DNA of 64,000 nucleotides from Symbiodinium natans (GCA_905221605.1 CAJNDS010002093.1:421295-485294); one strand, 5' to 3'; positions 11,024 to 22,423 are shown, counted from the stretch's first letter. Numbers and translations are program-made. The notes: generated by a model not told the origin, from the sequence alone.

Positions 11024-11242
11024 GTTTAGTTCTTAGGGTTTAGGGTTTAGGGTTTAGGGTTGAGGGTTTAGGGTTTAGGGTTTAGGATTTAGGGTTCAGG
11101 GTTCAGGGTCACACGCGGAGACCGGGGGTCCGGTGTCGTTCCGTCGTGTCTGGGATTTAGGGTTTAGGGTTTGGGGTTTAGGGTTTAGGGTTTAGGGTTT
11201 AGGGTTTTGGGTTTTGGGTTTAGGGTTTAGGGTTTAGGGCTC
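11024..11242 (+). repeat. interstitial TTTAGGG arrays
   Basis: Two near-perfect TTTAGGG blocks (about 11027-11110 and 11156-11240) flank a 45-base GC-rich unique piece. TTTAGGG is the plant and dinoflagellate telomere unit. Confidence 0.95.
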
Positions 11243-11304
11243 CCGAAACCTTACACCCACTCAGAGCTTTTTCTTCTGCGCCGTGCCCGCTGTTGCCTCC
11301 TCAG

Positions 11305-11382
11305 GGCGTGTCCGTGGCCTTCTACCTTGCCATCGCGGTGCCCTTCTGCGATGAGCGCCGTGGGACGCAGCCGGCGCAGTGA
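11305..11382 (+). other. exon-like island, 25 codons and stop
   Basis: It follows a CTCCTCAG acceptor-like site and reads GVSVAFYLAIAVPFCDERRG, five more residues, then TGA, with strong third-position G/C. It lies between telomere-type arrays. It may be the last exon, or a fragment, of a membrane protein gene. Function not recognised. Confidence 0.35.
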
Positions 11383-11400
11383 TGTGCAAAAATCGAAGAA

Positions 11401-11640
11401 GGGTTAAGAGGGGGTTAGAGGGTTTAGGGTTTAGGGGGGGGTTAGATGGTTTAGGGCTTTTGGAGGCTTTAGGGGGTTTAGAGGGTTAGGGGGTTTAGAG
11501 GGTTAGGGGTTTAGAGGGTTTTGGGGTTTAGAGGGTTTAAGGGGGTTAGGGGTTCAGAGGGTTTTGGGGTTTAGAGGGTTTAAGGGGGCTAGGGGTTCAG
11601 AGGGTTTTGGGGTTCAGAGGGTTTAAGGGTTTAAATGGAG
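11401..11640 (+). repeat. degenerate GGTTTAG-type repeat
   Basis: Short units such as GGGTTTAGAGGGTTTTGG are iterated; a decayed or variant telomere-like array. Confidence 0.85.
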
Positions 11641-12963
11641 GCCTTCGAAGCTAAGCACAGCTGAGGCAGTCGCACCTCAACTGCTCTACTCGAGCTCGAG
11701 CTCACAGGTGAGATGCCCTAGACGTCCGAGAACGCCAGAAACGCAGAACGTGACCGTATGACTCGAGCCCACAGAAAATCTGTGGCACGTGCCATGCCCT
11801 GCACAGAACTGTGCACCCCGTTATGATCTGCTCAGTACATAACCTTGCAACCCATTTGCTCATCTGGGCATGCTGCTTGAGCTGCCAAAAGCACAGAAGG
11901 AGCTCTCGATGGATCGATGGGCTGCACCCCGCGACCTGAGAACTTCGCCGTAGGCGATCTCTTCTTTGTCGACTCCTGGCCTTTCAATCCAATCCGAAAT
12001 GCCAGAGAGATCTAAGGTTTCAACCAGTGGGTTTCAACACTGAGAGCTCAGGAAATTTCCTGCAGCTCCTTCGCTGTAGGGGAGGCTTGCGGTCCAGTAT
12101 TTGTGTTTATACCTCCGCGAGGTTGCCCCTGAATGAACCAGCAGCTGGGAACCAGCATGCTGCCTGTGTGACGTGAGGACTTCAGGTTTTTGAAGGCACC
12201 AAGCCTTTCAGTCTCTAGACATCCCACATTTTGTAGTACCGCAACCCCTATCACCATGTGCTCAGGGACTCCCAGATCTTCTGTCCTCACCGAAAAACAG
12301 GCAATCTGCCTTTGGAGCTGAAGAACCTTGAGATTTTTGCTGGAGAAGAAGAAGCAAAGCTGATCAATCACTGCTTGGTGTTGGACGATCTTTGGGACAA
12401 CGCTGTGTTTCGTTCTCCCTAAGCCCGAAACCCTACACCCGAAACGCCCCTTACGCGCAGTTCGCGGAGGCAGTGTGCCTCCTCACTTGCCCTGGCCCCC
12501 GTTTGAGTTCTTGTTCTTCATCTTGTACTCTCTTCGCGCTTCCTACTTGTATGATCTCGCATGCTTTGCTGAGGTCAGGCTTGTGGCATATCTTCTCTAC
12601 CACGCTCCTCTTACCCGGTTTTCTTCCTGAGTTGCTTGTTCAACGGGCCACCATCAAGGGGCCTGCAGATTCAACCGAGGGTGCTGGGTGGCGAAGGGTA
12701 GTTGATGAACGGATTGGGTGTTCTGCTGCGCATCCCGCAGGAACCGTGCTTTTCGGGCACACGCTCCCACTGCGCGACGCCTGCGCCCGCCGTCCGCAGT
12801 TCCTCCGCACAACGTGCCCGTGCGCTATGCGTGTTCGGCCTGGCACCTTTCAAAGTTTCGTTTTCCGAGCACGCCACAAACACGTTGCGATGTGCGTCTG
12901 CTGCTGCAGCTTCTGGGTCCAAGTTTGAAGCATCATTTTTTTTCATCCCTGCCTGAAGGGGAT
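11641..12963. other. unassigned sequence upstream of the cysteine-rich gene
   Basis: Apparently single-copy sequence. Frames are present on both strands but none is recognised. The last few hundred bases probably hold the 5' flank of the gene at 12964. Confidence 0.4.
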
Positions 12964-13422
12964 ATGCGTCGCTCTTGGGTTCTGCTGGCATCTCTGCCTC
13001 CAGCTCTGGCTGTGACATGTAACACGGGCAGCAGCTTGACGTACGAGGGAGACTGTGGGACTATGGGCAACACGAGCAGCTTCACTACAGGTTCCTGCTC
13101 AGCTTGCTATACTGAGTCCATGAAACAGGAGATCTCGGCCGGTGTTTGCTCCGCTGTCTTCGTGACGTCTGGCTGCGTAGAGGGCTCTACTACAGACTGC
13201 GCCACCCTCCAGGCTGCCTACGACGCCATGGACCCCAGCGCCGGAAACTATGGCTTCGGATGCGAGGAATGTTCTACAGATGCCTGCAACCCCACAACCC
13301 CACTTTCCACGACAGCCAACGCTATTAGAGGCGGCTCAGCAGCAGCGGCGAGGGCCCTGACCGGGGCGCTTGGGATGGTCCTGCTCGCGTGGAATTTGCT
13401 TGGCGACGAGATCCCCAGCTGA
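12964..13422 (+). CDS. small secreted cysteine-rich protein, LU/Ly6-like, possible GPI anchor
   Basis: ATG at 12964 gives 152 residues. Residues 1-16 form a signal peptide (MRRSWVLLASLPPALA). Ten cysteines follow at 19, 31, 45, 48, 62, 71, 79, 100, 103 and 108, ending in Cys108-Asn109, as in Ly6/uPAR three-finger domains. A Ser/Thr/Ala linker and a hydrophobic C-terminus (about 131-146) could direct GPI attachment, though a few polar residues follow it. The open frame runs further upstream, but 12964 is chosen because it starts the signal peptide. No intron is needed, which could mean a retroposed copy. CCCTAAA repeat starts about 105 bases after the stop. Family assignment rests on cysteine pattern only. 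Confidence 0.6.
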   Translation: MRRSWVLLASLPPALAVTCNTGSSLTYEGDCGTMGNTSSFTTGSCSACYTESMKQEISAGVCSAVFVTSGCVEGSTTDCATLQAAYDAMDPSAGNYGFGCEECSTDACNPTTPLSTTANAIRGGSAAAARALTGALGMVLLAWNLLGDEIPS

Positions 13423-13527
13423 GAATTCGTCCATCTTCGGCCGGTTGTAAAGCCGTGAAAGCCTCTTCAAAGCCTACACGGGGGGCTGTTCCAAATCATT
13501 GGCCTTATTTTCGGGGCTCTATTATGG

Positions 13528-13612
13528 TTTACCTAAACCCTAAACCCTAAACCCTAAACCCTAGACCCTAAACCCTAACCGAACCGAAAACCGAAACAAC
13601 CCTAAACCCTAA
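13528..13612 (-). repeat. CCCTAAA array
   Basis: About ten CCCTAAA units, some variant (CCCTAGA, CCGAAAA), with the C-rich strand on plus. Confidence 0.9.
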
Positions 13613-13740
13613 TATGCTGCTAGGGGAGACCCCACACCCAGATTCGCCGGAGAGTGAAGTCCCCCTCTCCCTGCTCGCTTTTGAGTTCTCGAGCTGCCAA
13701 TGGCATCTTGAGGATCGAGAGCCGGCGATTTCATGCTGCA

Positions 13741-13960
13741 TACGATATATATATATATATATACATATCTTATATATATATATATATATTATACATATAT
13801 ATATATATATCACATATATATATATATATATACAAATGATATATATATATATATATATATATATATCTATCATATACATACATATATGTATATATATATA
13901 TATATATGATATAGGTATAGATATAGATATAGAGATATATCTATATACATAAACCCTGAA
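13741..13960. repeat. AT microsatellite
   Basis: Mostly (TA)n with TATATC and TATACA interruptions; frames across it encode only Ile/Tyr repeats. Confidence 0.95.
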
Positions 13961-14239
13961 TCCTAAACCCACATAAAAATAGACCAACTAGCATGTAATG
14001 TAGTATAATGTAGTGCAATATAATAGATTGCAATGTACTGCAATATCTAGATCCTATAAAAAAGTATAATAAACAAACCGATGTATGTATATATATATAT
14101 GGTACCCCCCCCCCCCCCCCAGTGACCTACCCTTTTTCGCCTTGTCTCAAGTCACAGCTGCACTGCAAGCAAACTCGGTGTGCAATATAGCGTATTTCCT
14201 AGGGCGTAGACTAAAATACAACTAAAATCGCATACACGG

Positions 14240-14525
14240 GACAGTAGAAAAACCCAAAATACCAAAACCAAAAAAACCAAAAAACCAAAACCAAAAAAAC
14301 CAAAAAAACCAAAACCAAAAAAACCCAAAAAACCAAAACCAAAAAAACCCAAAATACCAAAAAAACCAATTTTCCGGGACTCTCAGGAAATTCTTATGAG
14401 GCTTCTCCAAGAGCCCCAGAAAATTGGTTTTTTTGGTATTTTTGGTTTTTTTGGTTTTGGTTTTTTTGGTTTTTTTGGTTTTGGTATTTTTGGTTTTTGG
14501 TTTTGGTATTTTGGCTTTTTGGTTC
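14240..14525. repeat. large A-rich/T-rich inverted repeat
   Basis: The left arm (about 14245-14374) is built of AAAACC/AAAAAAACC units; the right arm (about 14422-14522) is its reverse complement. The inner boundary is exact (CCAATTTT versus AAAATTGG). A loop of about 45 bases separates the arms. Confidence 0.85.
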
Positions 14526-14579
14526 GCCTTCACGGTCACGAGGCAACAACTACGCATTTTTAAGTGTGCTTATGCTAAT

Positions 14580-16030
14580 TGTGCTTTTCAAAAATAGTAT
14601 ACAAGTGGTCTTTCTAGTGCTTCAGAACTTTTTGTTTCGTTATTATGTAAGTAGAGCCGCTAGTGTTTAGTGCATCTTTTGGTTGCACTCAAGTGTAGTA
14701 GACCTTATTCAGCCATTACTTGGTGCTCTGGTAGCTAAATTCGCATGGATAATATTTGCCTGGTAAATGCGATTAATTATCTAGAAGCAGCATTTGCAAT
14801 ACTTGTCTTGAGAAAAAGCATTTATTGCTTAGAATTGTTTGCTTAAAAAGTGACTCCTACTCGTCCAGGGATACCCCAAAACCCTATAATCCAAACTTCA
14901 CCAGAGATTCTTCTGAAAAGCTTGCGCTTTTGGATGTTTTTACGTATTTGTGAATTTGCTTGTGGTATGGCCTTCACTTTAGAAGTACTTTTCTAGGATT
15001 CTTGTGCATTTTTTAAGCCTGATTGTGTAAGTTGCGTTTTTCAAGCATAGTATATATGTGGTCTTTATTGAATACTTCAGACATCTTTGTTTCATCGTTA
15101 TGTAAGTAGAACCGCTTCTATTTCCATTATTGTGCATCTTTAAGCTTGCTCATGCAAATTGTGCTTTTCAGACATAGTATATAAGTGGTCTTTAGTGAAT
15201 ACTTCAGCAATCTTTATCTCATTGTTATGTAGGTAGAACCCTTTCCATTTCCGCAAGTGTTTATTTCGTATTTGGTTGAGTATGGTCCTTTAAATAGTAT
15301 TCACTTGAGTCAAATTGGGCTATTTATTTGCTTCAGAATTCCTCTAGTAGTTAAATTCGCATAGAATGAATACTTCAAAAAAATTGTTTCATGAATATGT
15401 AAACATAAGGTGTTTCGTTTGACTTTGCAGATAGTACTTCAATAATACTTTGCCTGGTATAAACACTACTGTTTCAATGCATTAGTTGCTCAACAAAGCA
15501 CTATTTGCCCTTTAAACCACACTTTGCCATATGTTGGTTGTATATGGTGCTTATTTCGTATTTTGGTTGAGTATGGTCCTTTAAATGGTATTCACTTGAG
15601 TCAAATTGGGCTATTTGCTTAATAATTACTCTAGTAGCTAAATTCGCATAAAATGATTATTTCAAAAATAAAAACGATTCATGAATATGTAAACATAAGG
15701 TATTTCAGTGGACTTTTCAGAGAGCATACTTTGCCTAGTACAAGCACAATTGTATAAATACAGTATTTGCACTTTAAACCCACACTTTGCCATATTTTGG
15801 TTGAGAATGGTGTCTATTTCGTATCTTGGTTGAGTATGCTCCCTTAAATGGTATTCACTCGAGTCAAATTGGGCTCTTTGCTTAATAATTGCTCTAGTAG
15901 CTAAATTCGCATAGAACCAAGAAAAATGTTTCACTATTTGATTAATACTTTGCCTCGTACAAACACAATTGTATAAATAAATTAGTTGCTCAACAAAACA
16001 TGCCCTTTAAAACGCACAATTTGCATAGAA
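14580..16030. repeat. AT-rich region of long tandem repeats
   Basis: Two repeat types are visible. One (about 14580-15240) repeats a unit with GTGCTTTTCA, ATAGTATAYAAGTGGTC and CATTGTTATGTA. The other (about 15265-16000) has three copies of a unit starting ATTTCGTATTTTGGTTGAGT and containing TCACTTGAGTCAAATTGGGC and CTAGTAGCTAAATTCGCATA. No coding frame is supported. Confidence 0.8.
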
Positions 16031-16235
16031 AAACACTGATCTAAACATCTAAAAACAGCATTGTCCGCTTCAGATTCAAAATGTAGATTCTTCCAAATGC
16101 TGGCTTATCGGGGTCTGTGAGGTGGGTGTCCCAGTAACTGTCCTTCATTACCCGGTGATTAACTACGCGACTTTTGGGCCTTGTTTGTTATTTTTTGTGA
16201 AAAAGGCCTAAAAAGGCCTAAAAAGGGTAGGTCGC

Positions 16236-16317
16236 TGGGGGGGGGGGGGGGGTAGCATATATATATATATACACATATGTATATATGTATATATATATAT
16301 GTATATGTATATATATA

Positions 16318-16370
<53 letters not shown>

Positions 16371-16375
16371 ACGTA
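16236..16375. repeat. poly-G run and TATATG microsatellite
   Basis: A homopolymer of about 18 G is followed by (TA)n and (TATATG)n. Confidence 0.95.
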
Positions 16376-16499
16376 TCTGTATCCCTGGCCCCGTAGAAGT
16401 GGCTGGGTGGTACGAAGGCTCTCTGTTGTCGAGCAGGCGCTGCTGGTAACGGCAGCGTGCCAGGCTCCCGGCAAAAAGCGCCCAGTCCTGCGCCAGGTC

Positions 16500-16556
16500 C
16501 CAGGGGTTTCGGGGTTTCGGGGTTTAGGGTTTAGGGATTAGGGTTAGGGTTTAGGG
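16500..16556 (+). repeat. short TTTAGGG/TTTCGGG block
   Basis: About eight units, the first ones being TTTCGGG variants. Confidence 0.85.
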
Positions 16557-16953
16557 CCGAGGGGTGCCAGCGGCCGTGATGTTTTGGAAGCCGCTCTGCG
16601 AGGTCGCGATGCTCGCATCTTGAACTTTTGGCACGCTTGGGGCCAGATCACGTTGCCCACCGTAATCCCTAGGCCCTAATTTGTTTTTGCCACCGTTGCC
16701 CGAAGCTCTCTACCGTTGCATACCTCAGCCAAGTGGCTCAGGGAGTCTGGTCCAATAGCAGTACCAGGCGGAAACCTCGCGCGTTCATCGACGCAGGCGT
16801 GTGTCCGATGGTGTTGTCTGCCAAGAGTTTATCGTCCTAAACCCGAAACTCCGTAAACCTTATTAAACGTTATTGAACTTAATTAACAAAATCGCGAGGA
16901 AAACCCATGCCCAGTGTCGGATGATTCTTTTTGCACATGCAATTCTGAATGTC
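16557..16953. other. unassigned sequence between telomere-type blocks
   Basis: Single-copy by eye, with no recognised motif. Confidence 0.3.
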
Positions 16954-17636
16954 CCGAAACCCTAAACCCTAAACCCTAAAACCCTAGACCCTAAACCCTA
17001 AACCTAAACCCCAGACCCTAAACCCTAAACCCAAGCCTTAAACCCTAACGGCATTCTCAACATTCCAGCATGTCACATTCGCCGTGGACTCTGCGGCGCC
17101 CGAGATGCACCCTAAGCTCGTAAACCCTTCAACCCTCAAGCCCTCAAGCCCTCAAGCCCTCAAGCCCTCAAGCCCTCAAGCCCTCAAGCCCTCAAGCCCT
17201 CAAGCCCTCAAGCCCTCAAGCCCTCAACCCTTGACCCTAAACCCTAAACCCCAGACCCTAAACTCTAAACCCCAGACCATAAACCCTAAGCCGAAGCCTT
17301 AAACCCCAACGACATTCTCAACATTCCAGCATGTCACATTCGCCGTGGAAAACCCAAGCCCGTACTGTAAACCCTTCAACCCTTCAACCCTCAAGCCCTC
17401 AAGCCCTCAAGCCCTCAAGCCCTCAAGCCCTCAAGCCCTCAAGCCCTCAAGCCCTCAAGCCCTCAAGCCCTCAAGCCCTCAAGCCCTCAAGCCCTCAAGC
17501 CCTCAAGCCCTCAAGCCCTCAAGCCCTCAAGCCCTCAAGCCTCAAGCCCTCAAGCTCTCAACCCTTGACCCTAAACCCTAAACCTTAAACCCAAAAAACC
17601 CTAAACCCTAAACCCGATACCCGAAACCCTAAACCC
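16954..17636 (-). repeat. CCCTAAA blocks with two CAAGCCCT arrays, duplicated
   Basis: Two parallel modules each hold CCCTAAA units, an AAGCCCTC array (17117-17228 and 17376-17560) and CCCTAAA/CCCCAGA units. Both modules share a spacer reading ACATTCTCAACATTCCAGCA, so the whole module has been duplicated. Confidence 0.9.
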
Positions 17637-17949
17637 GCCCGCCACCCCACTCTTTTGTCTTTTGGGGTAGGCGGGCGCTGGTCGAGCGCTCAGTGAGACC
17701 CTGCGAGGGAGCCCCAGGCGGGCGACCGAGCTGGCCTCCAGGCTGGCTTACCCTCCAGGCAGGCACAGGCCGAGTCAGCAGTTGTCACTGTATTGTATTA
17801 TATTACCCTAAACCCCAAGCTGTCCGCGCACATGGTTGGGTCCTGCACTGGAGGGCCCCCTGGGACGGCCCCTTGAGATTCCTGGTCCATCACCCCCGTC
17901 CGCTGGGCTGAGGGGACCAGGGCCGTTTTTGTTGGGGCAGGCAGGGCTT

Positions 17950-18450
17950 TTCTGGTTTCTTTTTCGGCCCTGGCCTGGCCCTGGCCTGACCCTGGCCTAT
18001 CCCTGGCCCTGGCCCTGGCCCTGGCCCTGGCCCTGGCTGGGCCTTGGCCCTGGCTCTGGCCTTGCCTGGTTCTGTCTGGCCCTGGCCCTGGTTCCGACGA
18101 CCCTGGCCCTGCTCTGGCCTGTTCGAGTCATCTTACCCCCTTGCGCCAAGCCAAGCTGTCCGCGCACCAGTTTGTGTCCTGTTTCGGGGCTCTCCCTCTG
18201 GCTTTAGCCCCTTCGCGCCAACCCAATCTGTCCTGCCTCGCTTCCGTTTGCTGCAACTTTGTGCCTGGTCCTGACCCTGGTTCGGCACCCCACCTTACCC
18301 CGTTCACGCCAAGCCAAGCTACCAGCCCTGTTTTCGTTCCTGGCCCATCCCTTAGCCCCTTCACGCCAACCCAAGCTGTCTTCACGGACCCTGCCTCGTT
18401 TCCGTCTGCTGCAGCTTTGCGCCTGGTCCACGCAGCTTGTGGAAATCCCC
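17950..18450 (+). repeat. CCTGGC repeat and about 90-bp tandem repeat
   Basis: (CCTGGC)n at about 17965-18120 is followed by degenerate units with CCCCTTCACGCCAACCCAAG and a GTTTCCGTTTGCTGCAACTT-like piece up to 18430. Confidence 0.75.
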
Positions 18451-18593
18451 AAAAAGGGTGTGAGTGCTGACTCATGTGATGCTTTGTTCAAAAATACAAT
18501 GTCTTAACTCCTTGAGAGTTGTAAGTGGGCGGTCTTGGGGTGGGTAGGTCTGCAGACTACCGCGCGCTCCCAAAGCGCGCTCCCGTCTGGCAC

Positions 18594-19082
18594 GCCCTAA
18601 ACCCTAAACCCTAAACCCTAAACCCTAAACCCCAAACCCAACCTGGCCCTGCAGGACGCTTAGTCTTTCCGATGGCCGACGCACGAGTGTCATGGCTCCA
18701 ACGCACCGTGCAGGCGGTGCTGCCAGTGGAGGCTCGGAGGGTTTAGGGTTTAGGGTATAGGGTTTAAGGTCTAGGAGGCCAGTTCCGTGAAGTTGGTTTA
18801 GGGATTGTGCTGAAGGAATTGGACCCGAAACCCCAAGCCCGAAATCCTAGACCCTCACCAGGCCTCCAGCAAGCCAGGGCTAAGAGGGGCCCTTCTTGAG
18901 CTGTTCTGAGATTCCGCATGGAGGTGCATGGGTGGTTATAACCCTAAACTGTAAAGCTTAAACCCTCAACCCTTAACCTTAAACCCTAAAGCCTAAATCT
19001 TAAACCTTGAGCCCTAAACCCTAAACCCTAAACCCCAAACCCTAAACCCTAAACCCCAAACCCTAACCCCTGAACCCCATAT
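18594..19082. repeat. cluster of telomere-type blocks in both orientations
   Basis: CCCTAAA at 18594-18640, TTTAGGG at 18738-18775, and a long degenerate CCCTAAA block at about 18938-19080. The orientation switches rule out one simple decayed telomere. Confidence 0.85.
18672..18746 (+). other. exon-like island ending in telomere repeat
   Basis: ATG at 18672 opens MADARVSWLQRTVQAVLPVE and four more codons; the TAG stop comes from the adjacent TTTAGGG repeat. Codon use is GC3-rich. Not recognised. Confidence 0.25.
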
Positions 19083-19149
19083 TCTAGGACAGTTTCGGGT
19101 GGATGGCTGAGATTCTTTACAGAGGCCTCATAAACCCCATACTGTTTAG

Positions 19150-19895
19150 GCTTATGTAAGGGTTTGAGGTTTAGGGTTTAGGGTTTAGGGTTTAGGGCTT
19201 GGGGGTTAGGGTTTAGGCGGACCTGCAACCGTCATGTCTATCCAGGGTACTTGTAATTTCAAACTGGCGAACCTCCAAGTACCTCTCATACTGACCACCC
19301 GAACTGCATTCTTCAATCATCGCAGCATACTCCTTATATGGCCCAGGGTCCCCAACACCCAAGGGTGCAACCTTAGTCCAAGGTAGAACCCCTAGATGCT
19401 ACCTTATTACATGTGATTGACAATGATCGTGTATCGGGTATTTACGTATTTGCCTCCTCTAACCCTTAAAGCAGAGACGACCCAAATCCAAAACCTCAAG
19501 CCCAATCCCATGAAAGCTATTAAGGTCCTTAAAGCCTTGAATCTTAAGCCCTAAGCCCCAAACCCCAGGACCAAGACCAACCTCAGCCCTCTAACCCATA
19601 ACCCTAAACCCTGCGGGGTTGAGGGGCATGTGGGTTTTCGGAAACCCTAAACCCCTAAACCCCTAGACCCCTAAAACCCCAACCCCTAACCCCTAACCCC
19701 TAAACCCGAAACTCTACACCCTTAGGGTTTAGGAAGTCCAGAGAAGTTTACCCTAAACCCTAAACCCTAAACCCTAAACCCTAAACCCTAAACCCTAAAC
19801 CCTAAACCCTAAACCCTAAACCCTAAACCCTAAACCCTAAACCCCTAAACCCTAAACCCTAAACCCTTAACACCCTAAACCCTAAACCTTTAGGA
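19150..19895. repeat. telomere-type blocks with unique spacer
   Basis: TTTAGGG at about 19155-19215; unique sequence to about 19500; degenerate then perfect CCCTAAA units from about 19610 to 19885, the perfect part being 19745-19865. Confidence 0.85.
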
Positions 19896-19914
19896 CACCA
19901 AAAAACCCCCAAAA

Positions 19915-19988
19915 TCCGGTGACAAGGGTGAGAAGTGGGCGGCGCTCCTCCAGGATGAGAAGGCCAAGCAGGACCGCGGACTCTACAT
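19915..19988 (+). other. exon-like island
   Basis: Reads SGDKGEKWAALLQDEKAKQD then RGLY, a hydrophilic helical peptide with good codon use, between a CCCTAAA array and an AT microsatellite. Probably an exon fragment. Confidence 0.3.
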
Positions 19989-20068
19989 ATATGCATATAT
20001 ATATATAACTATAGATATGTACATATATATATATAGATATGTATTTCTATATATACAGATGTATATAA

Positions 20069-20109
<41 letters not shown>

Positions 20110-20155
20110 CATAGATAGATATGTATATCTATATATATATATACTTACACACATA
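19985..20155. repeat. AT microsatellite
   Basis: (TA)n with TATAGA and TATGTA variants. Confidence 0.95.
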
Positions 20156-20482
20156 CATTATGTTGTTAGGACTATTAGTCTGATTCGTATTAGTATTATT
20201 GTTACTATTGTTGTATTCTTATATTAATAATTTATTTTTCGTTTTTAGAGGTTCGGGTTTTTGGACTCGGGTTTAGGGCTTAGTTGTTCGTTATGTTCTT
20301 GGGGGTGGGTGATTTGGGTCTGCGATTCGCCTTTCCAGTGGCTTAGGGTTTGGGGTAGAGGGGATGGCGATTGGGGGGTTTGTGGGGTCTTCAAAAGGCT
20401 TTGAGCTCGCCCGAGCCCCAGGCGCCTCCTGAACGCATTGCAAAGCAACCCAGACTTTAGACTTTTGAGCGCCCTAATCCCT

Positions 20483-20985
20483 CCGAGCCCTAAACCCTAA
20501 ACCCTAAACCCTAAACCCTAAACCCTAAACCCTAAACCCTAAACCCTAAACCCTAAACCCTAAACCCTAAACCCTAAACCCTAAACCCTAAACCCTAAAC
20601 CCTAAACCCTAAACCCAGCTCTGTGGCTGAGCATCCTGAACTCTAGGAACCCCTTGGGCTGATTACGCTAACTTGGTAGCTGAGTGGTACCCTTTTGCCC
20701 TCTTTGGGTTCCCTAAACCCTAAACCCTAAACCCTAAACCCTAAACCCTAAACCCTAAACCCTAAACCCTAAACCCTAAACCCTAAACCACCCTAAACCC
20801 TAAACCCTAAACCCTTATTGTAAGGTGGTTACTCGGCTACCAAGCTAAAGATCCCCTGGCCGTTTGCGAGTGCTTGGGGTTTAGGGTTTTAGGCTGTTTT
20901 ACCTGATAGGGCTGTGTGGGTTAGGGTTTGGGGTTTGAGTTTGGGGTAGGGTTGAGAGTTCCTGGTTTTTGGGTTTAGGGTTCAG
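20483..20985. repeat. two long CCCTAAA arrays with an inverted flank pair
   Basis: Near-perfect CCCTAAA at 20487-20613 and 20710-20815, then TTTAGGG-like units at 20876-20985. ACTTGGTAGCTGAGTGGTAC near 20671 is roughly inverted as GTTACTCGGCTACCAAGCT near 20829, so the second array lies in the loop of an imperfect palindrome. Confidence 0.85.
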
Positions 20986-21892
20986 GGTTGAAGCTGACAG
21001 CGCGTGGCAATGGGCGGAGGCTCAAGGAAGCAGAGCAGTAGATTTTTTGCTGCCACATGTCCCACTCTTGCCTGTGCATCCTAAGCCCCACTTCTCCTAG
21101 ACCAGAGAAGCTTGTTAAGCCCTGTGCTTGTCGTCATAAGTCGGTTTGTAAGTACGGCGACAATAGTTATAAACTTGTCTAGGGTACAGAAAACCTTACG
21201 CAGAAATATTCATGAGGCTTCTTCGAGGTCTGTTTCTTCTGGGCACTTAAGAACTGACTCCCGACTTAAGTTGAAGAGTCTTATTAGGTTTTGTTGTTTT
21301 TGGTTTAGGGGGACCAGTGGTTTGGGGTTTAGGGTTCACCGTGTAATCTCTAAAAAGCTTGTAGTAGGGCCACCAACCTGGTGAACTTGCCATGCTCCGT
21401 GCGTCATGCTGGTGCTGGGAAAGGGAGTGCTGGCATGTGTCCTATCTCGTTCAGCGTGCCTGGGCGGCAAGGTATACTGGTTTTTTGTTCAAGGAACTTA
21501 AGATGTGTTTCCATGCAGTAAGAAATCTTAGTATCCTTGTTATGGTAGCTTAAGTTCCAAACAAGGTCCAAGCTTGAGCCTCCCCAAGCCCTAAGCCCGA
21601 ATACGCTGGCAGTGAATCTGGAATGTGGTTGTTAGGTGCTTTGACAGTCCTTGCCGCAACCTCCGCAAAAGCAGCATGTTCCAGCTGACGTATCTGGCAC
21701 ATGCGGCACAAAATGGATTGCTGGGTTTAGGGGCCCTAAACCCAAAACCCTCGCTGCACATCACCGACCATGATGTTGCATGAGTCACATGTCAGCGCCT
21801 GCATCCCTTCTCTGTTGAATTCCGGCACCACATCGGACATGTTTTGTTCACCGTAAGCACTAAGTCTGCGCAGATAATGCTCGGAACACCTT
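20986..21892. other. unassigned single-copy sequence
   Basis: No repeat, motif or convincing frame is seen. A few isolated TTTAGGG-like words occur. Confidence 0.35.
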
Positions 21893-21896
21893 ACCG

Positions 21897-22092
21897 TAAG
21901 CCCTAAACCCTAAACCCTAAACCCTAAACCCTAAACCCTAAACCCTAAACCCTAAACCCTAAACCCTAAACCCTAAACCCTAAACCCTAAACCCTAACCC
22001 CTAAACCCTAAGCCCTAAACCCTAGACCCTAAACCCTAAACCCTAAACCCTAAACCCTAAACCCTACACCCTAAACTCTACACCCTAAGCCC
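21897..22092 (-). repeat. CCCTAAA array
   Basis: About 27 units, nearly perfect in the first half, with CCCTACA and CCCTAGA variants toward the end. Confidence 0.95.
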
Positions 22093-22094
22093 CG

Positions 22095-22187
22095 GCTTCA
22101 GAACTTCCACGGCTGCCCAGGTTCGCTGCCTTGAGCGACTGGCTACCTGAGGCTGCGCCACCTCTGTGCGGGCGGTGCAGGGTTTAG
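22095..22187 (+). other. exon-like island between telomere arrays
   Basis: Reads ASELPRLPRFAALSDWLPEA and ten further codons; the TAG stop lies in the next TTTAGGG array. Not recognised. Confidence 0.3.
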
Positions 22188-22246
22188 GGTTTAGGGTTTA
22201 GGGTTTAGGGTTTAGGGTTTAGGGTTTAGGGTTTAGGGTTTAGGGT
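22178..22246 (+). repeat. TTTAGGG array, left flank of the second retroelement
   Basis: About nine perfect TTTAGGG units running directly into the element at 22247. They join in register with the array at 25689. Confidence 0.97.
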
Positions 22247-22413
22247 TGAACTCCCATATTCTTGCAAGAGCGGTTTTGGCGGAGGGGCTAGAATCTTCAC
22301 GAGTCGCACAGACGAAATCGGAGGCAGGGATGCGGAAAACCTGCAAGCAGACAACATCTCGCGCTGCTGCTCGAGCCTCTAATGTCATGTGGGCCTCAAA
22401 GGTAGTCTCATTT
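22247..22413 (+). repeat. A1 direct repeat
   Basis: Same as 25295-25461 over 167 bases, starting TGAACTCCCATATTCTTG. It contains two short CTTGCAAG-like palindromic words. Confidence 0.95.
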
Positions 22414-22423
22414 ACTCCCAGCC

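Noticed and set aside
14222-14557. Phe/Gly-rich and Lys/Thr-rich frames
   Set aside because: They come from the A-rich/T-rich inverted repeat.
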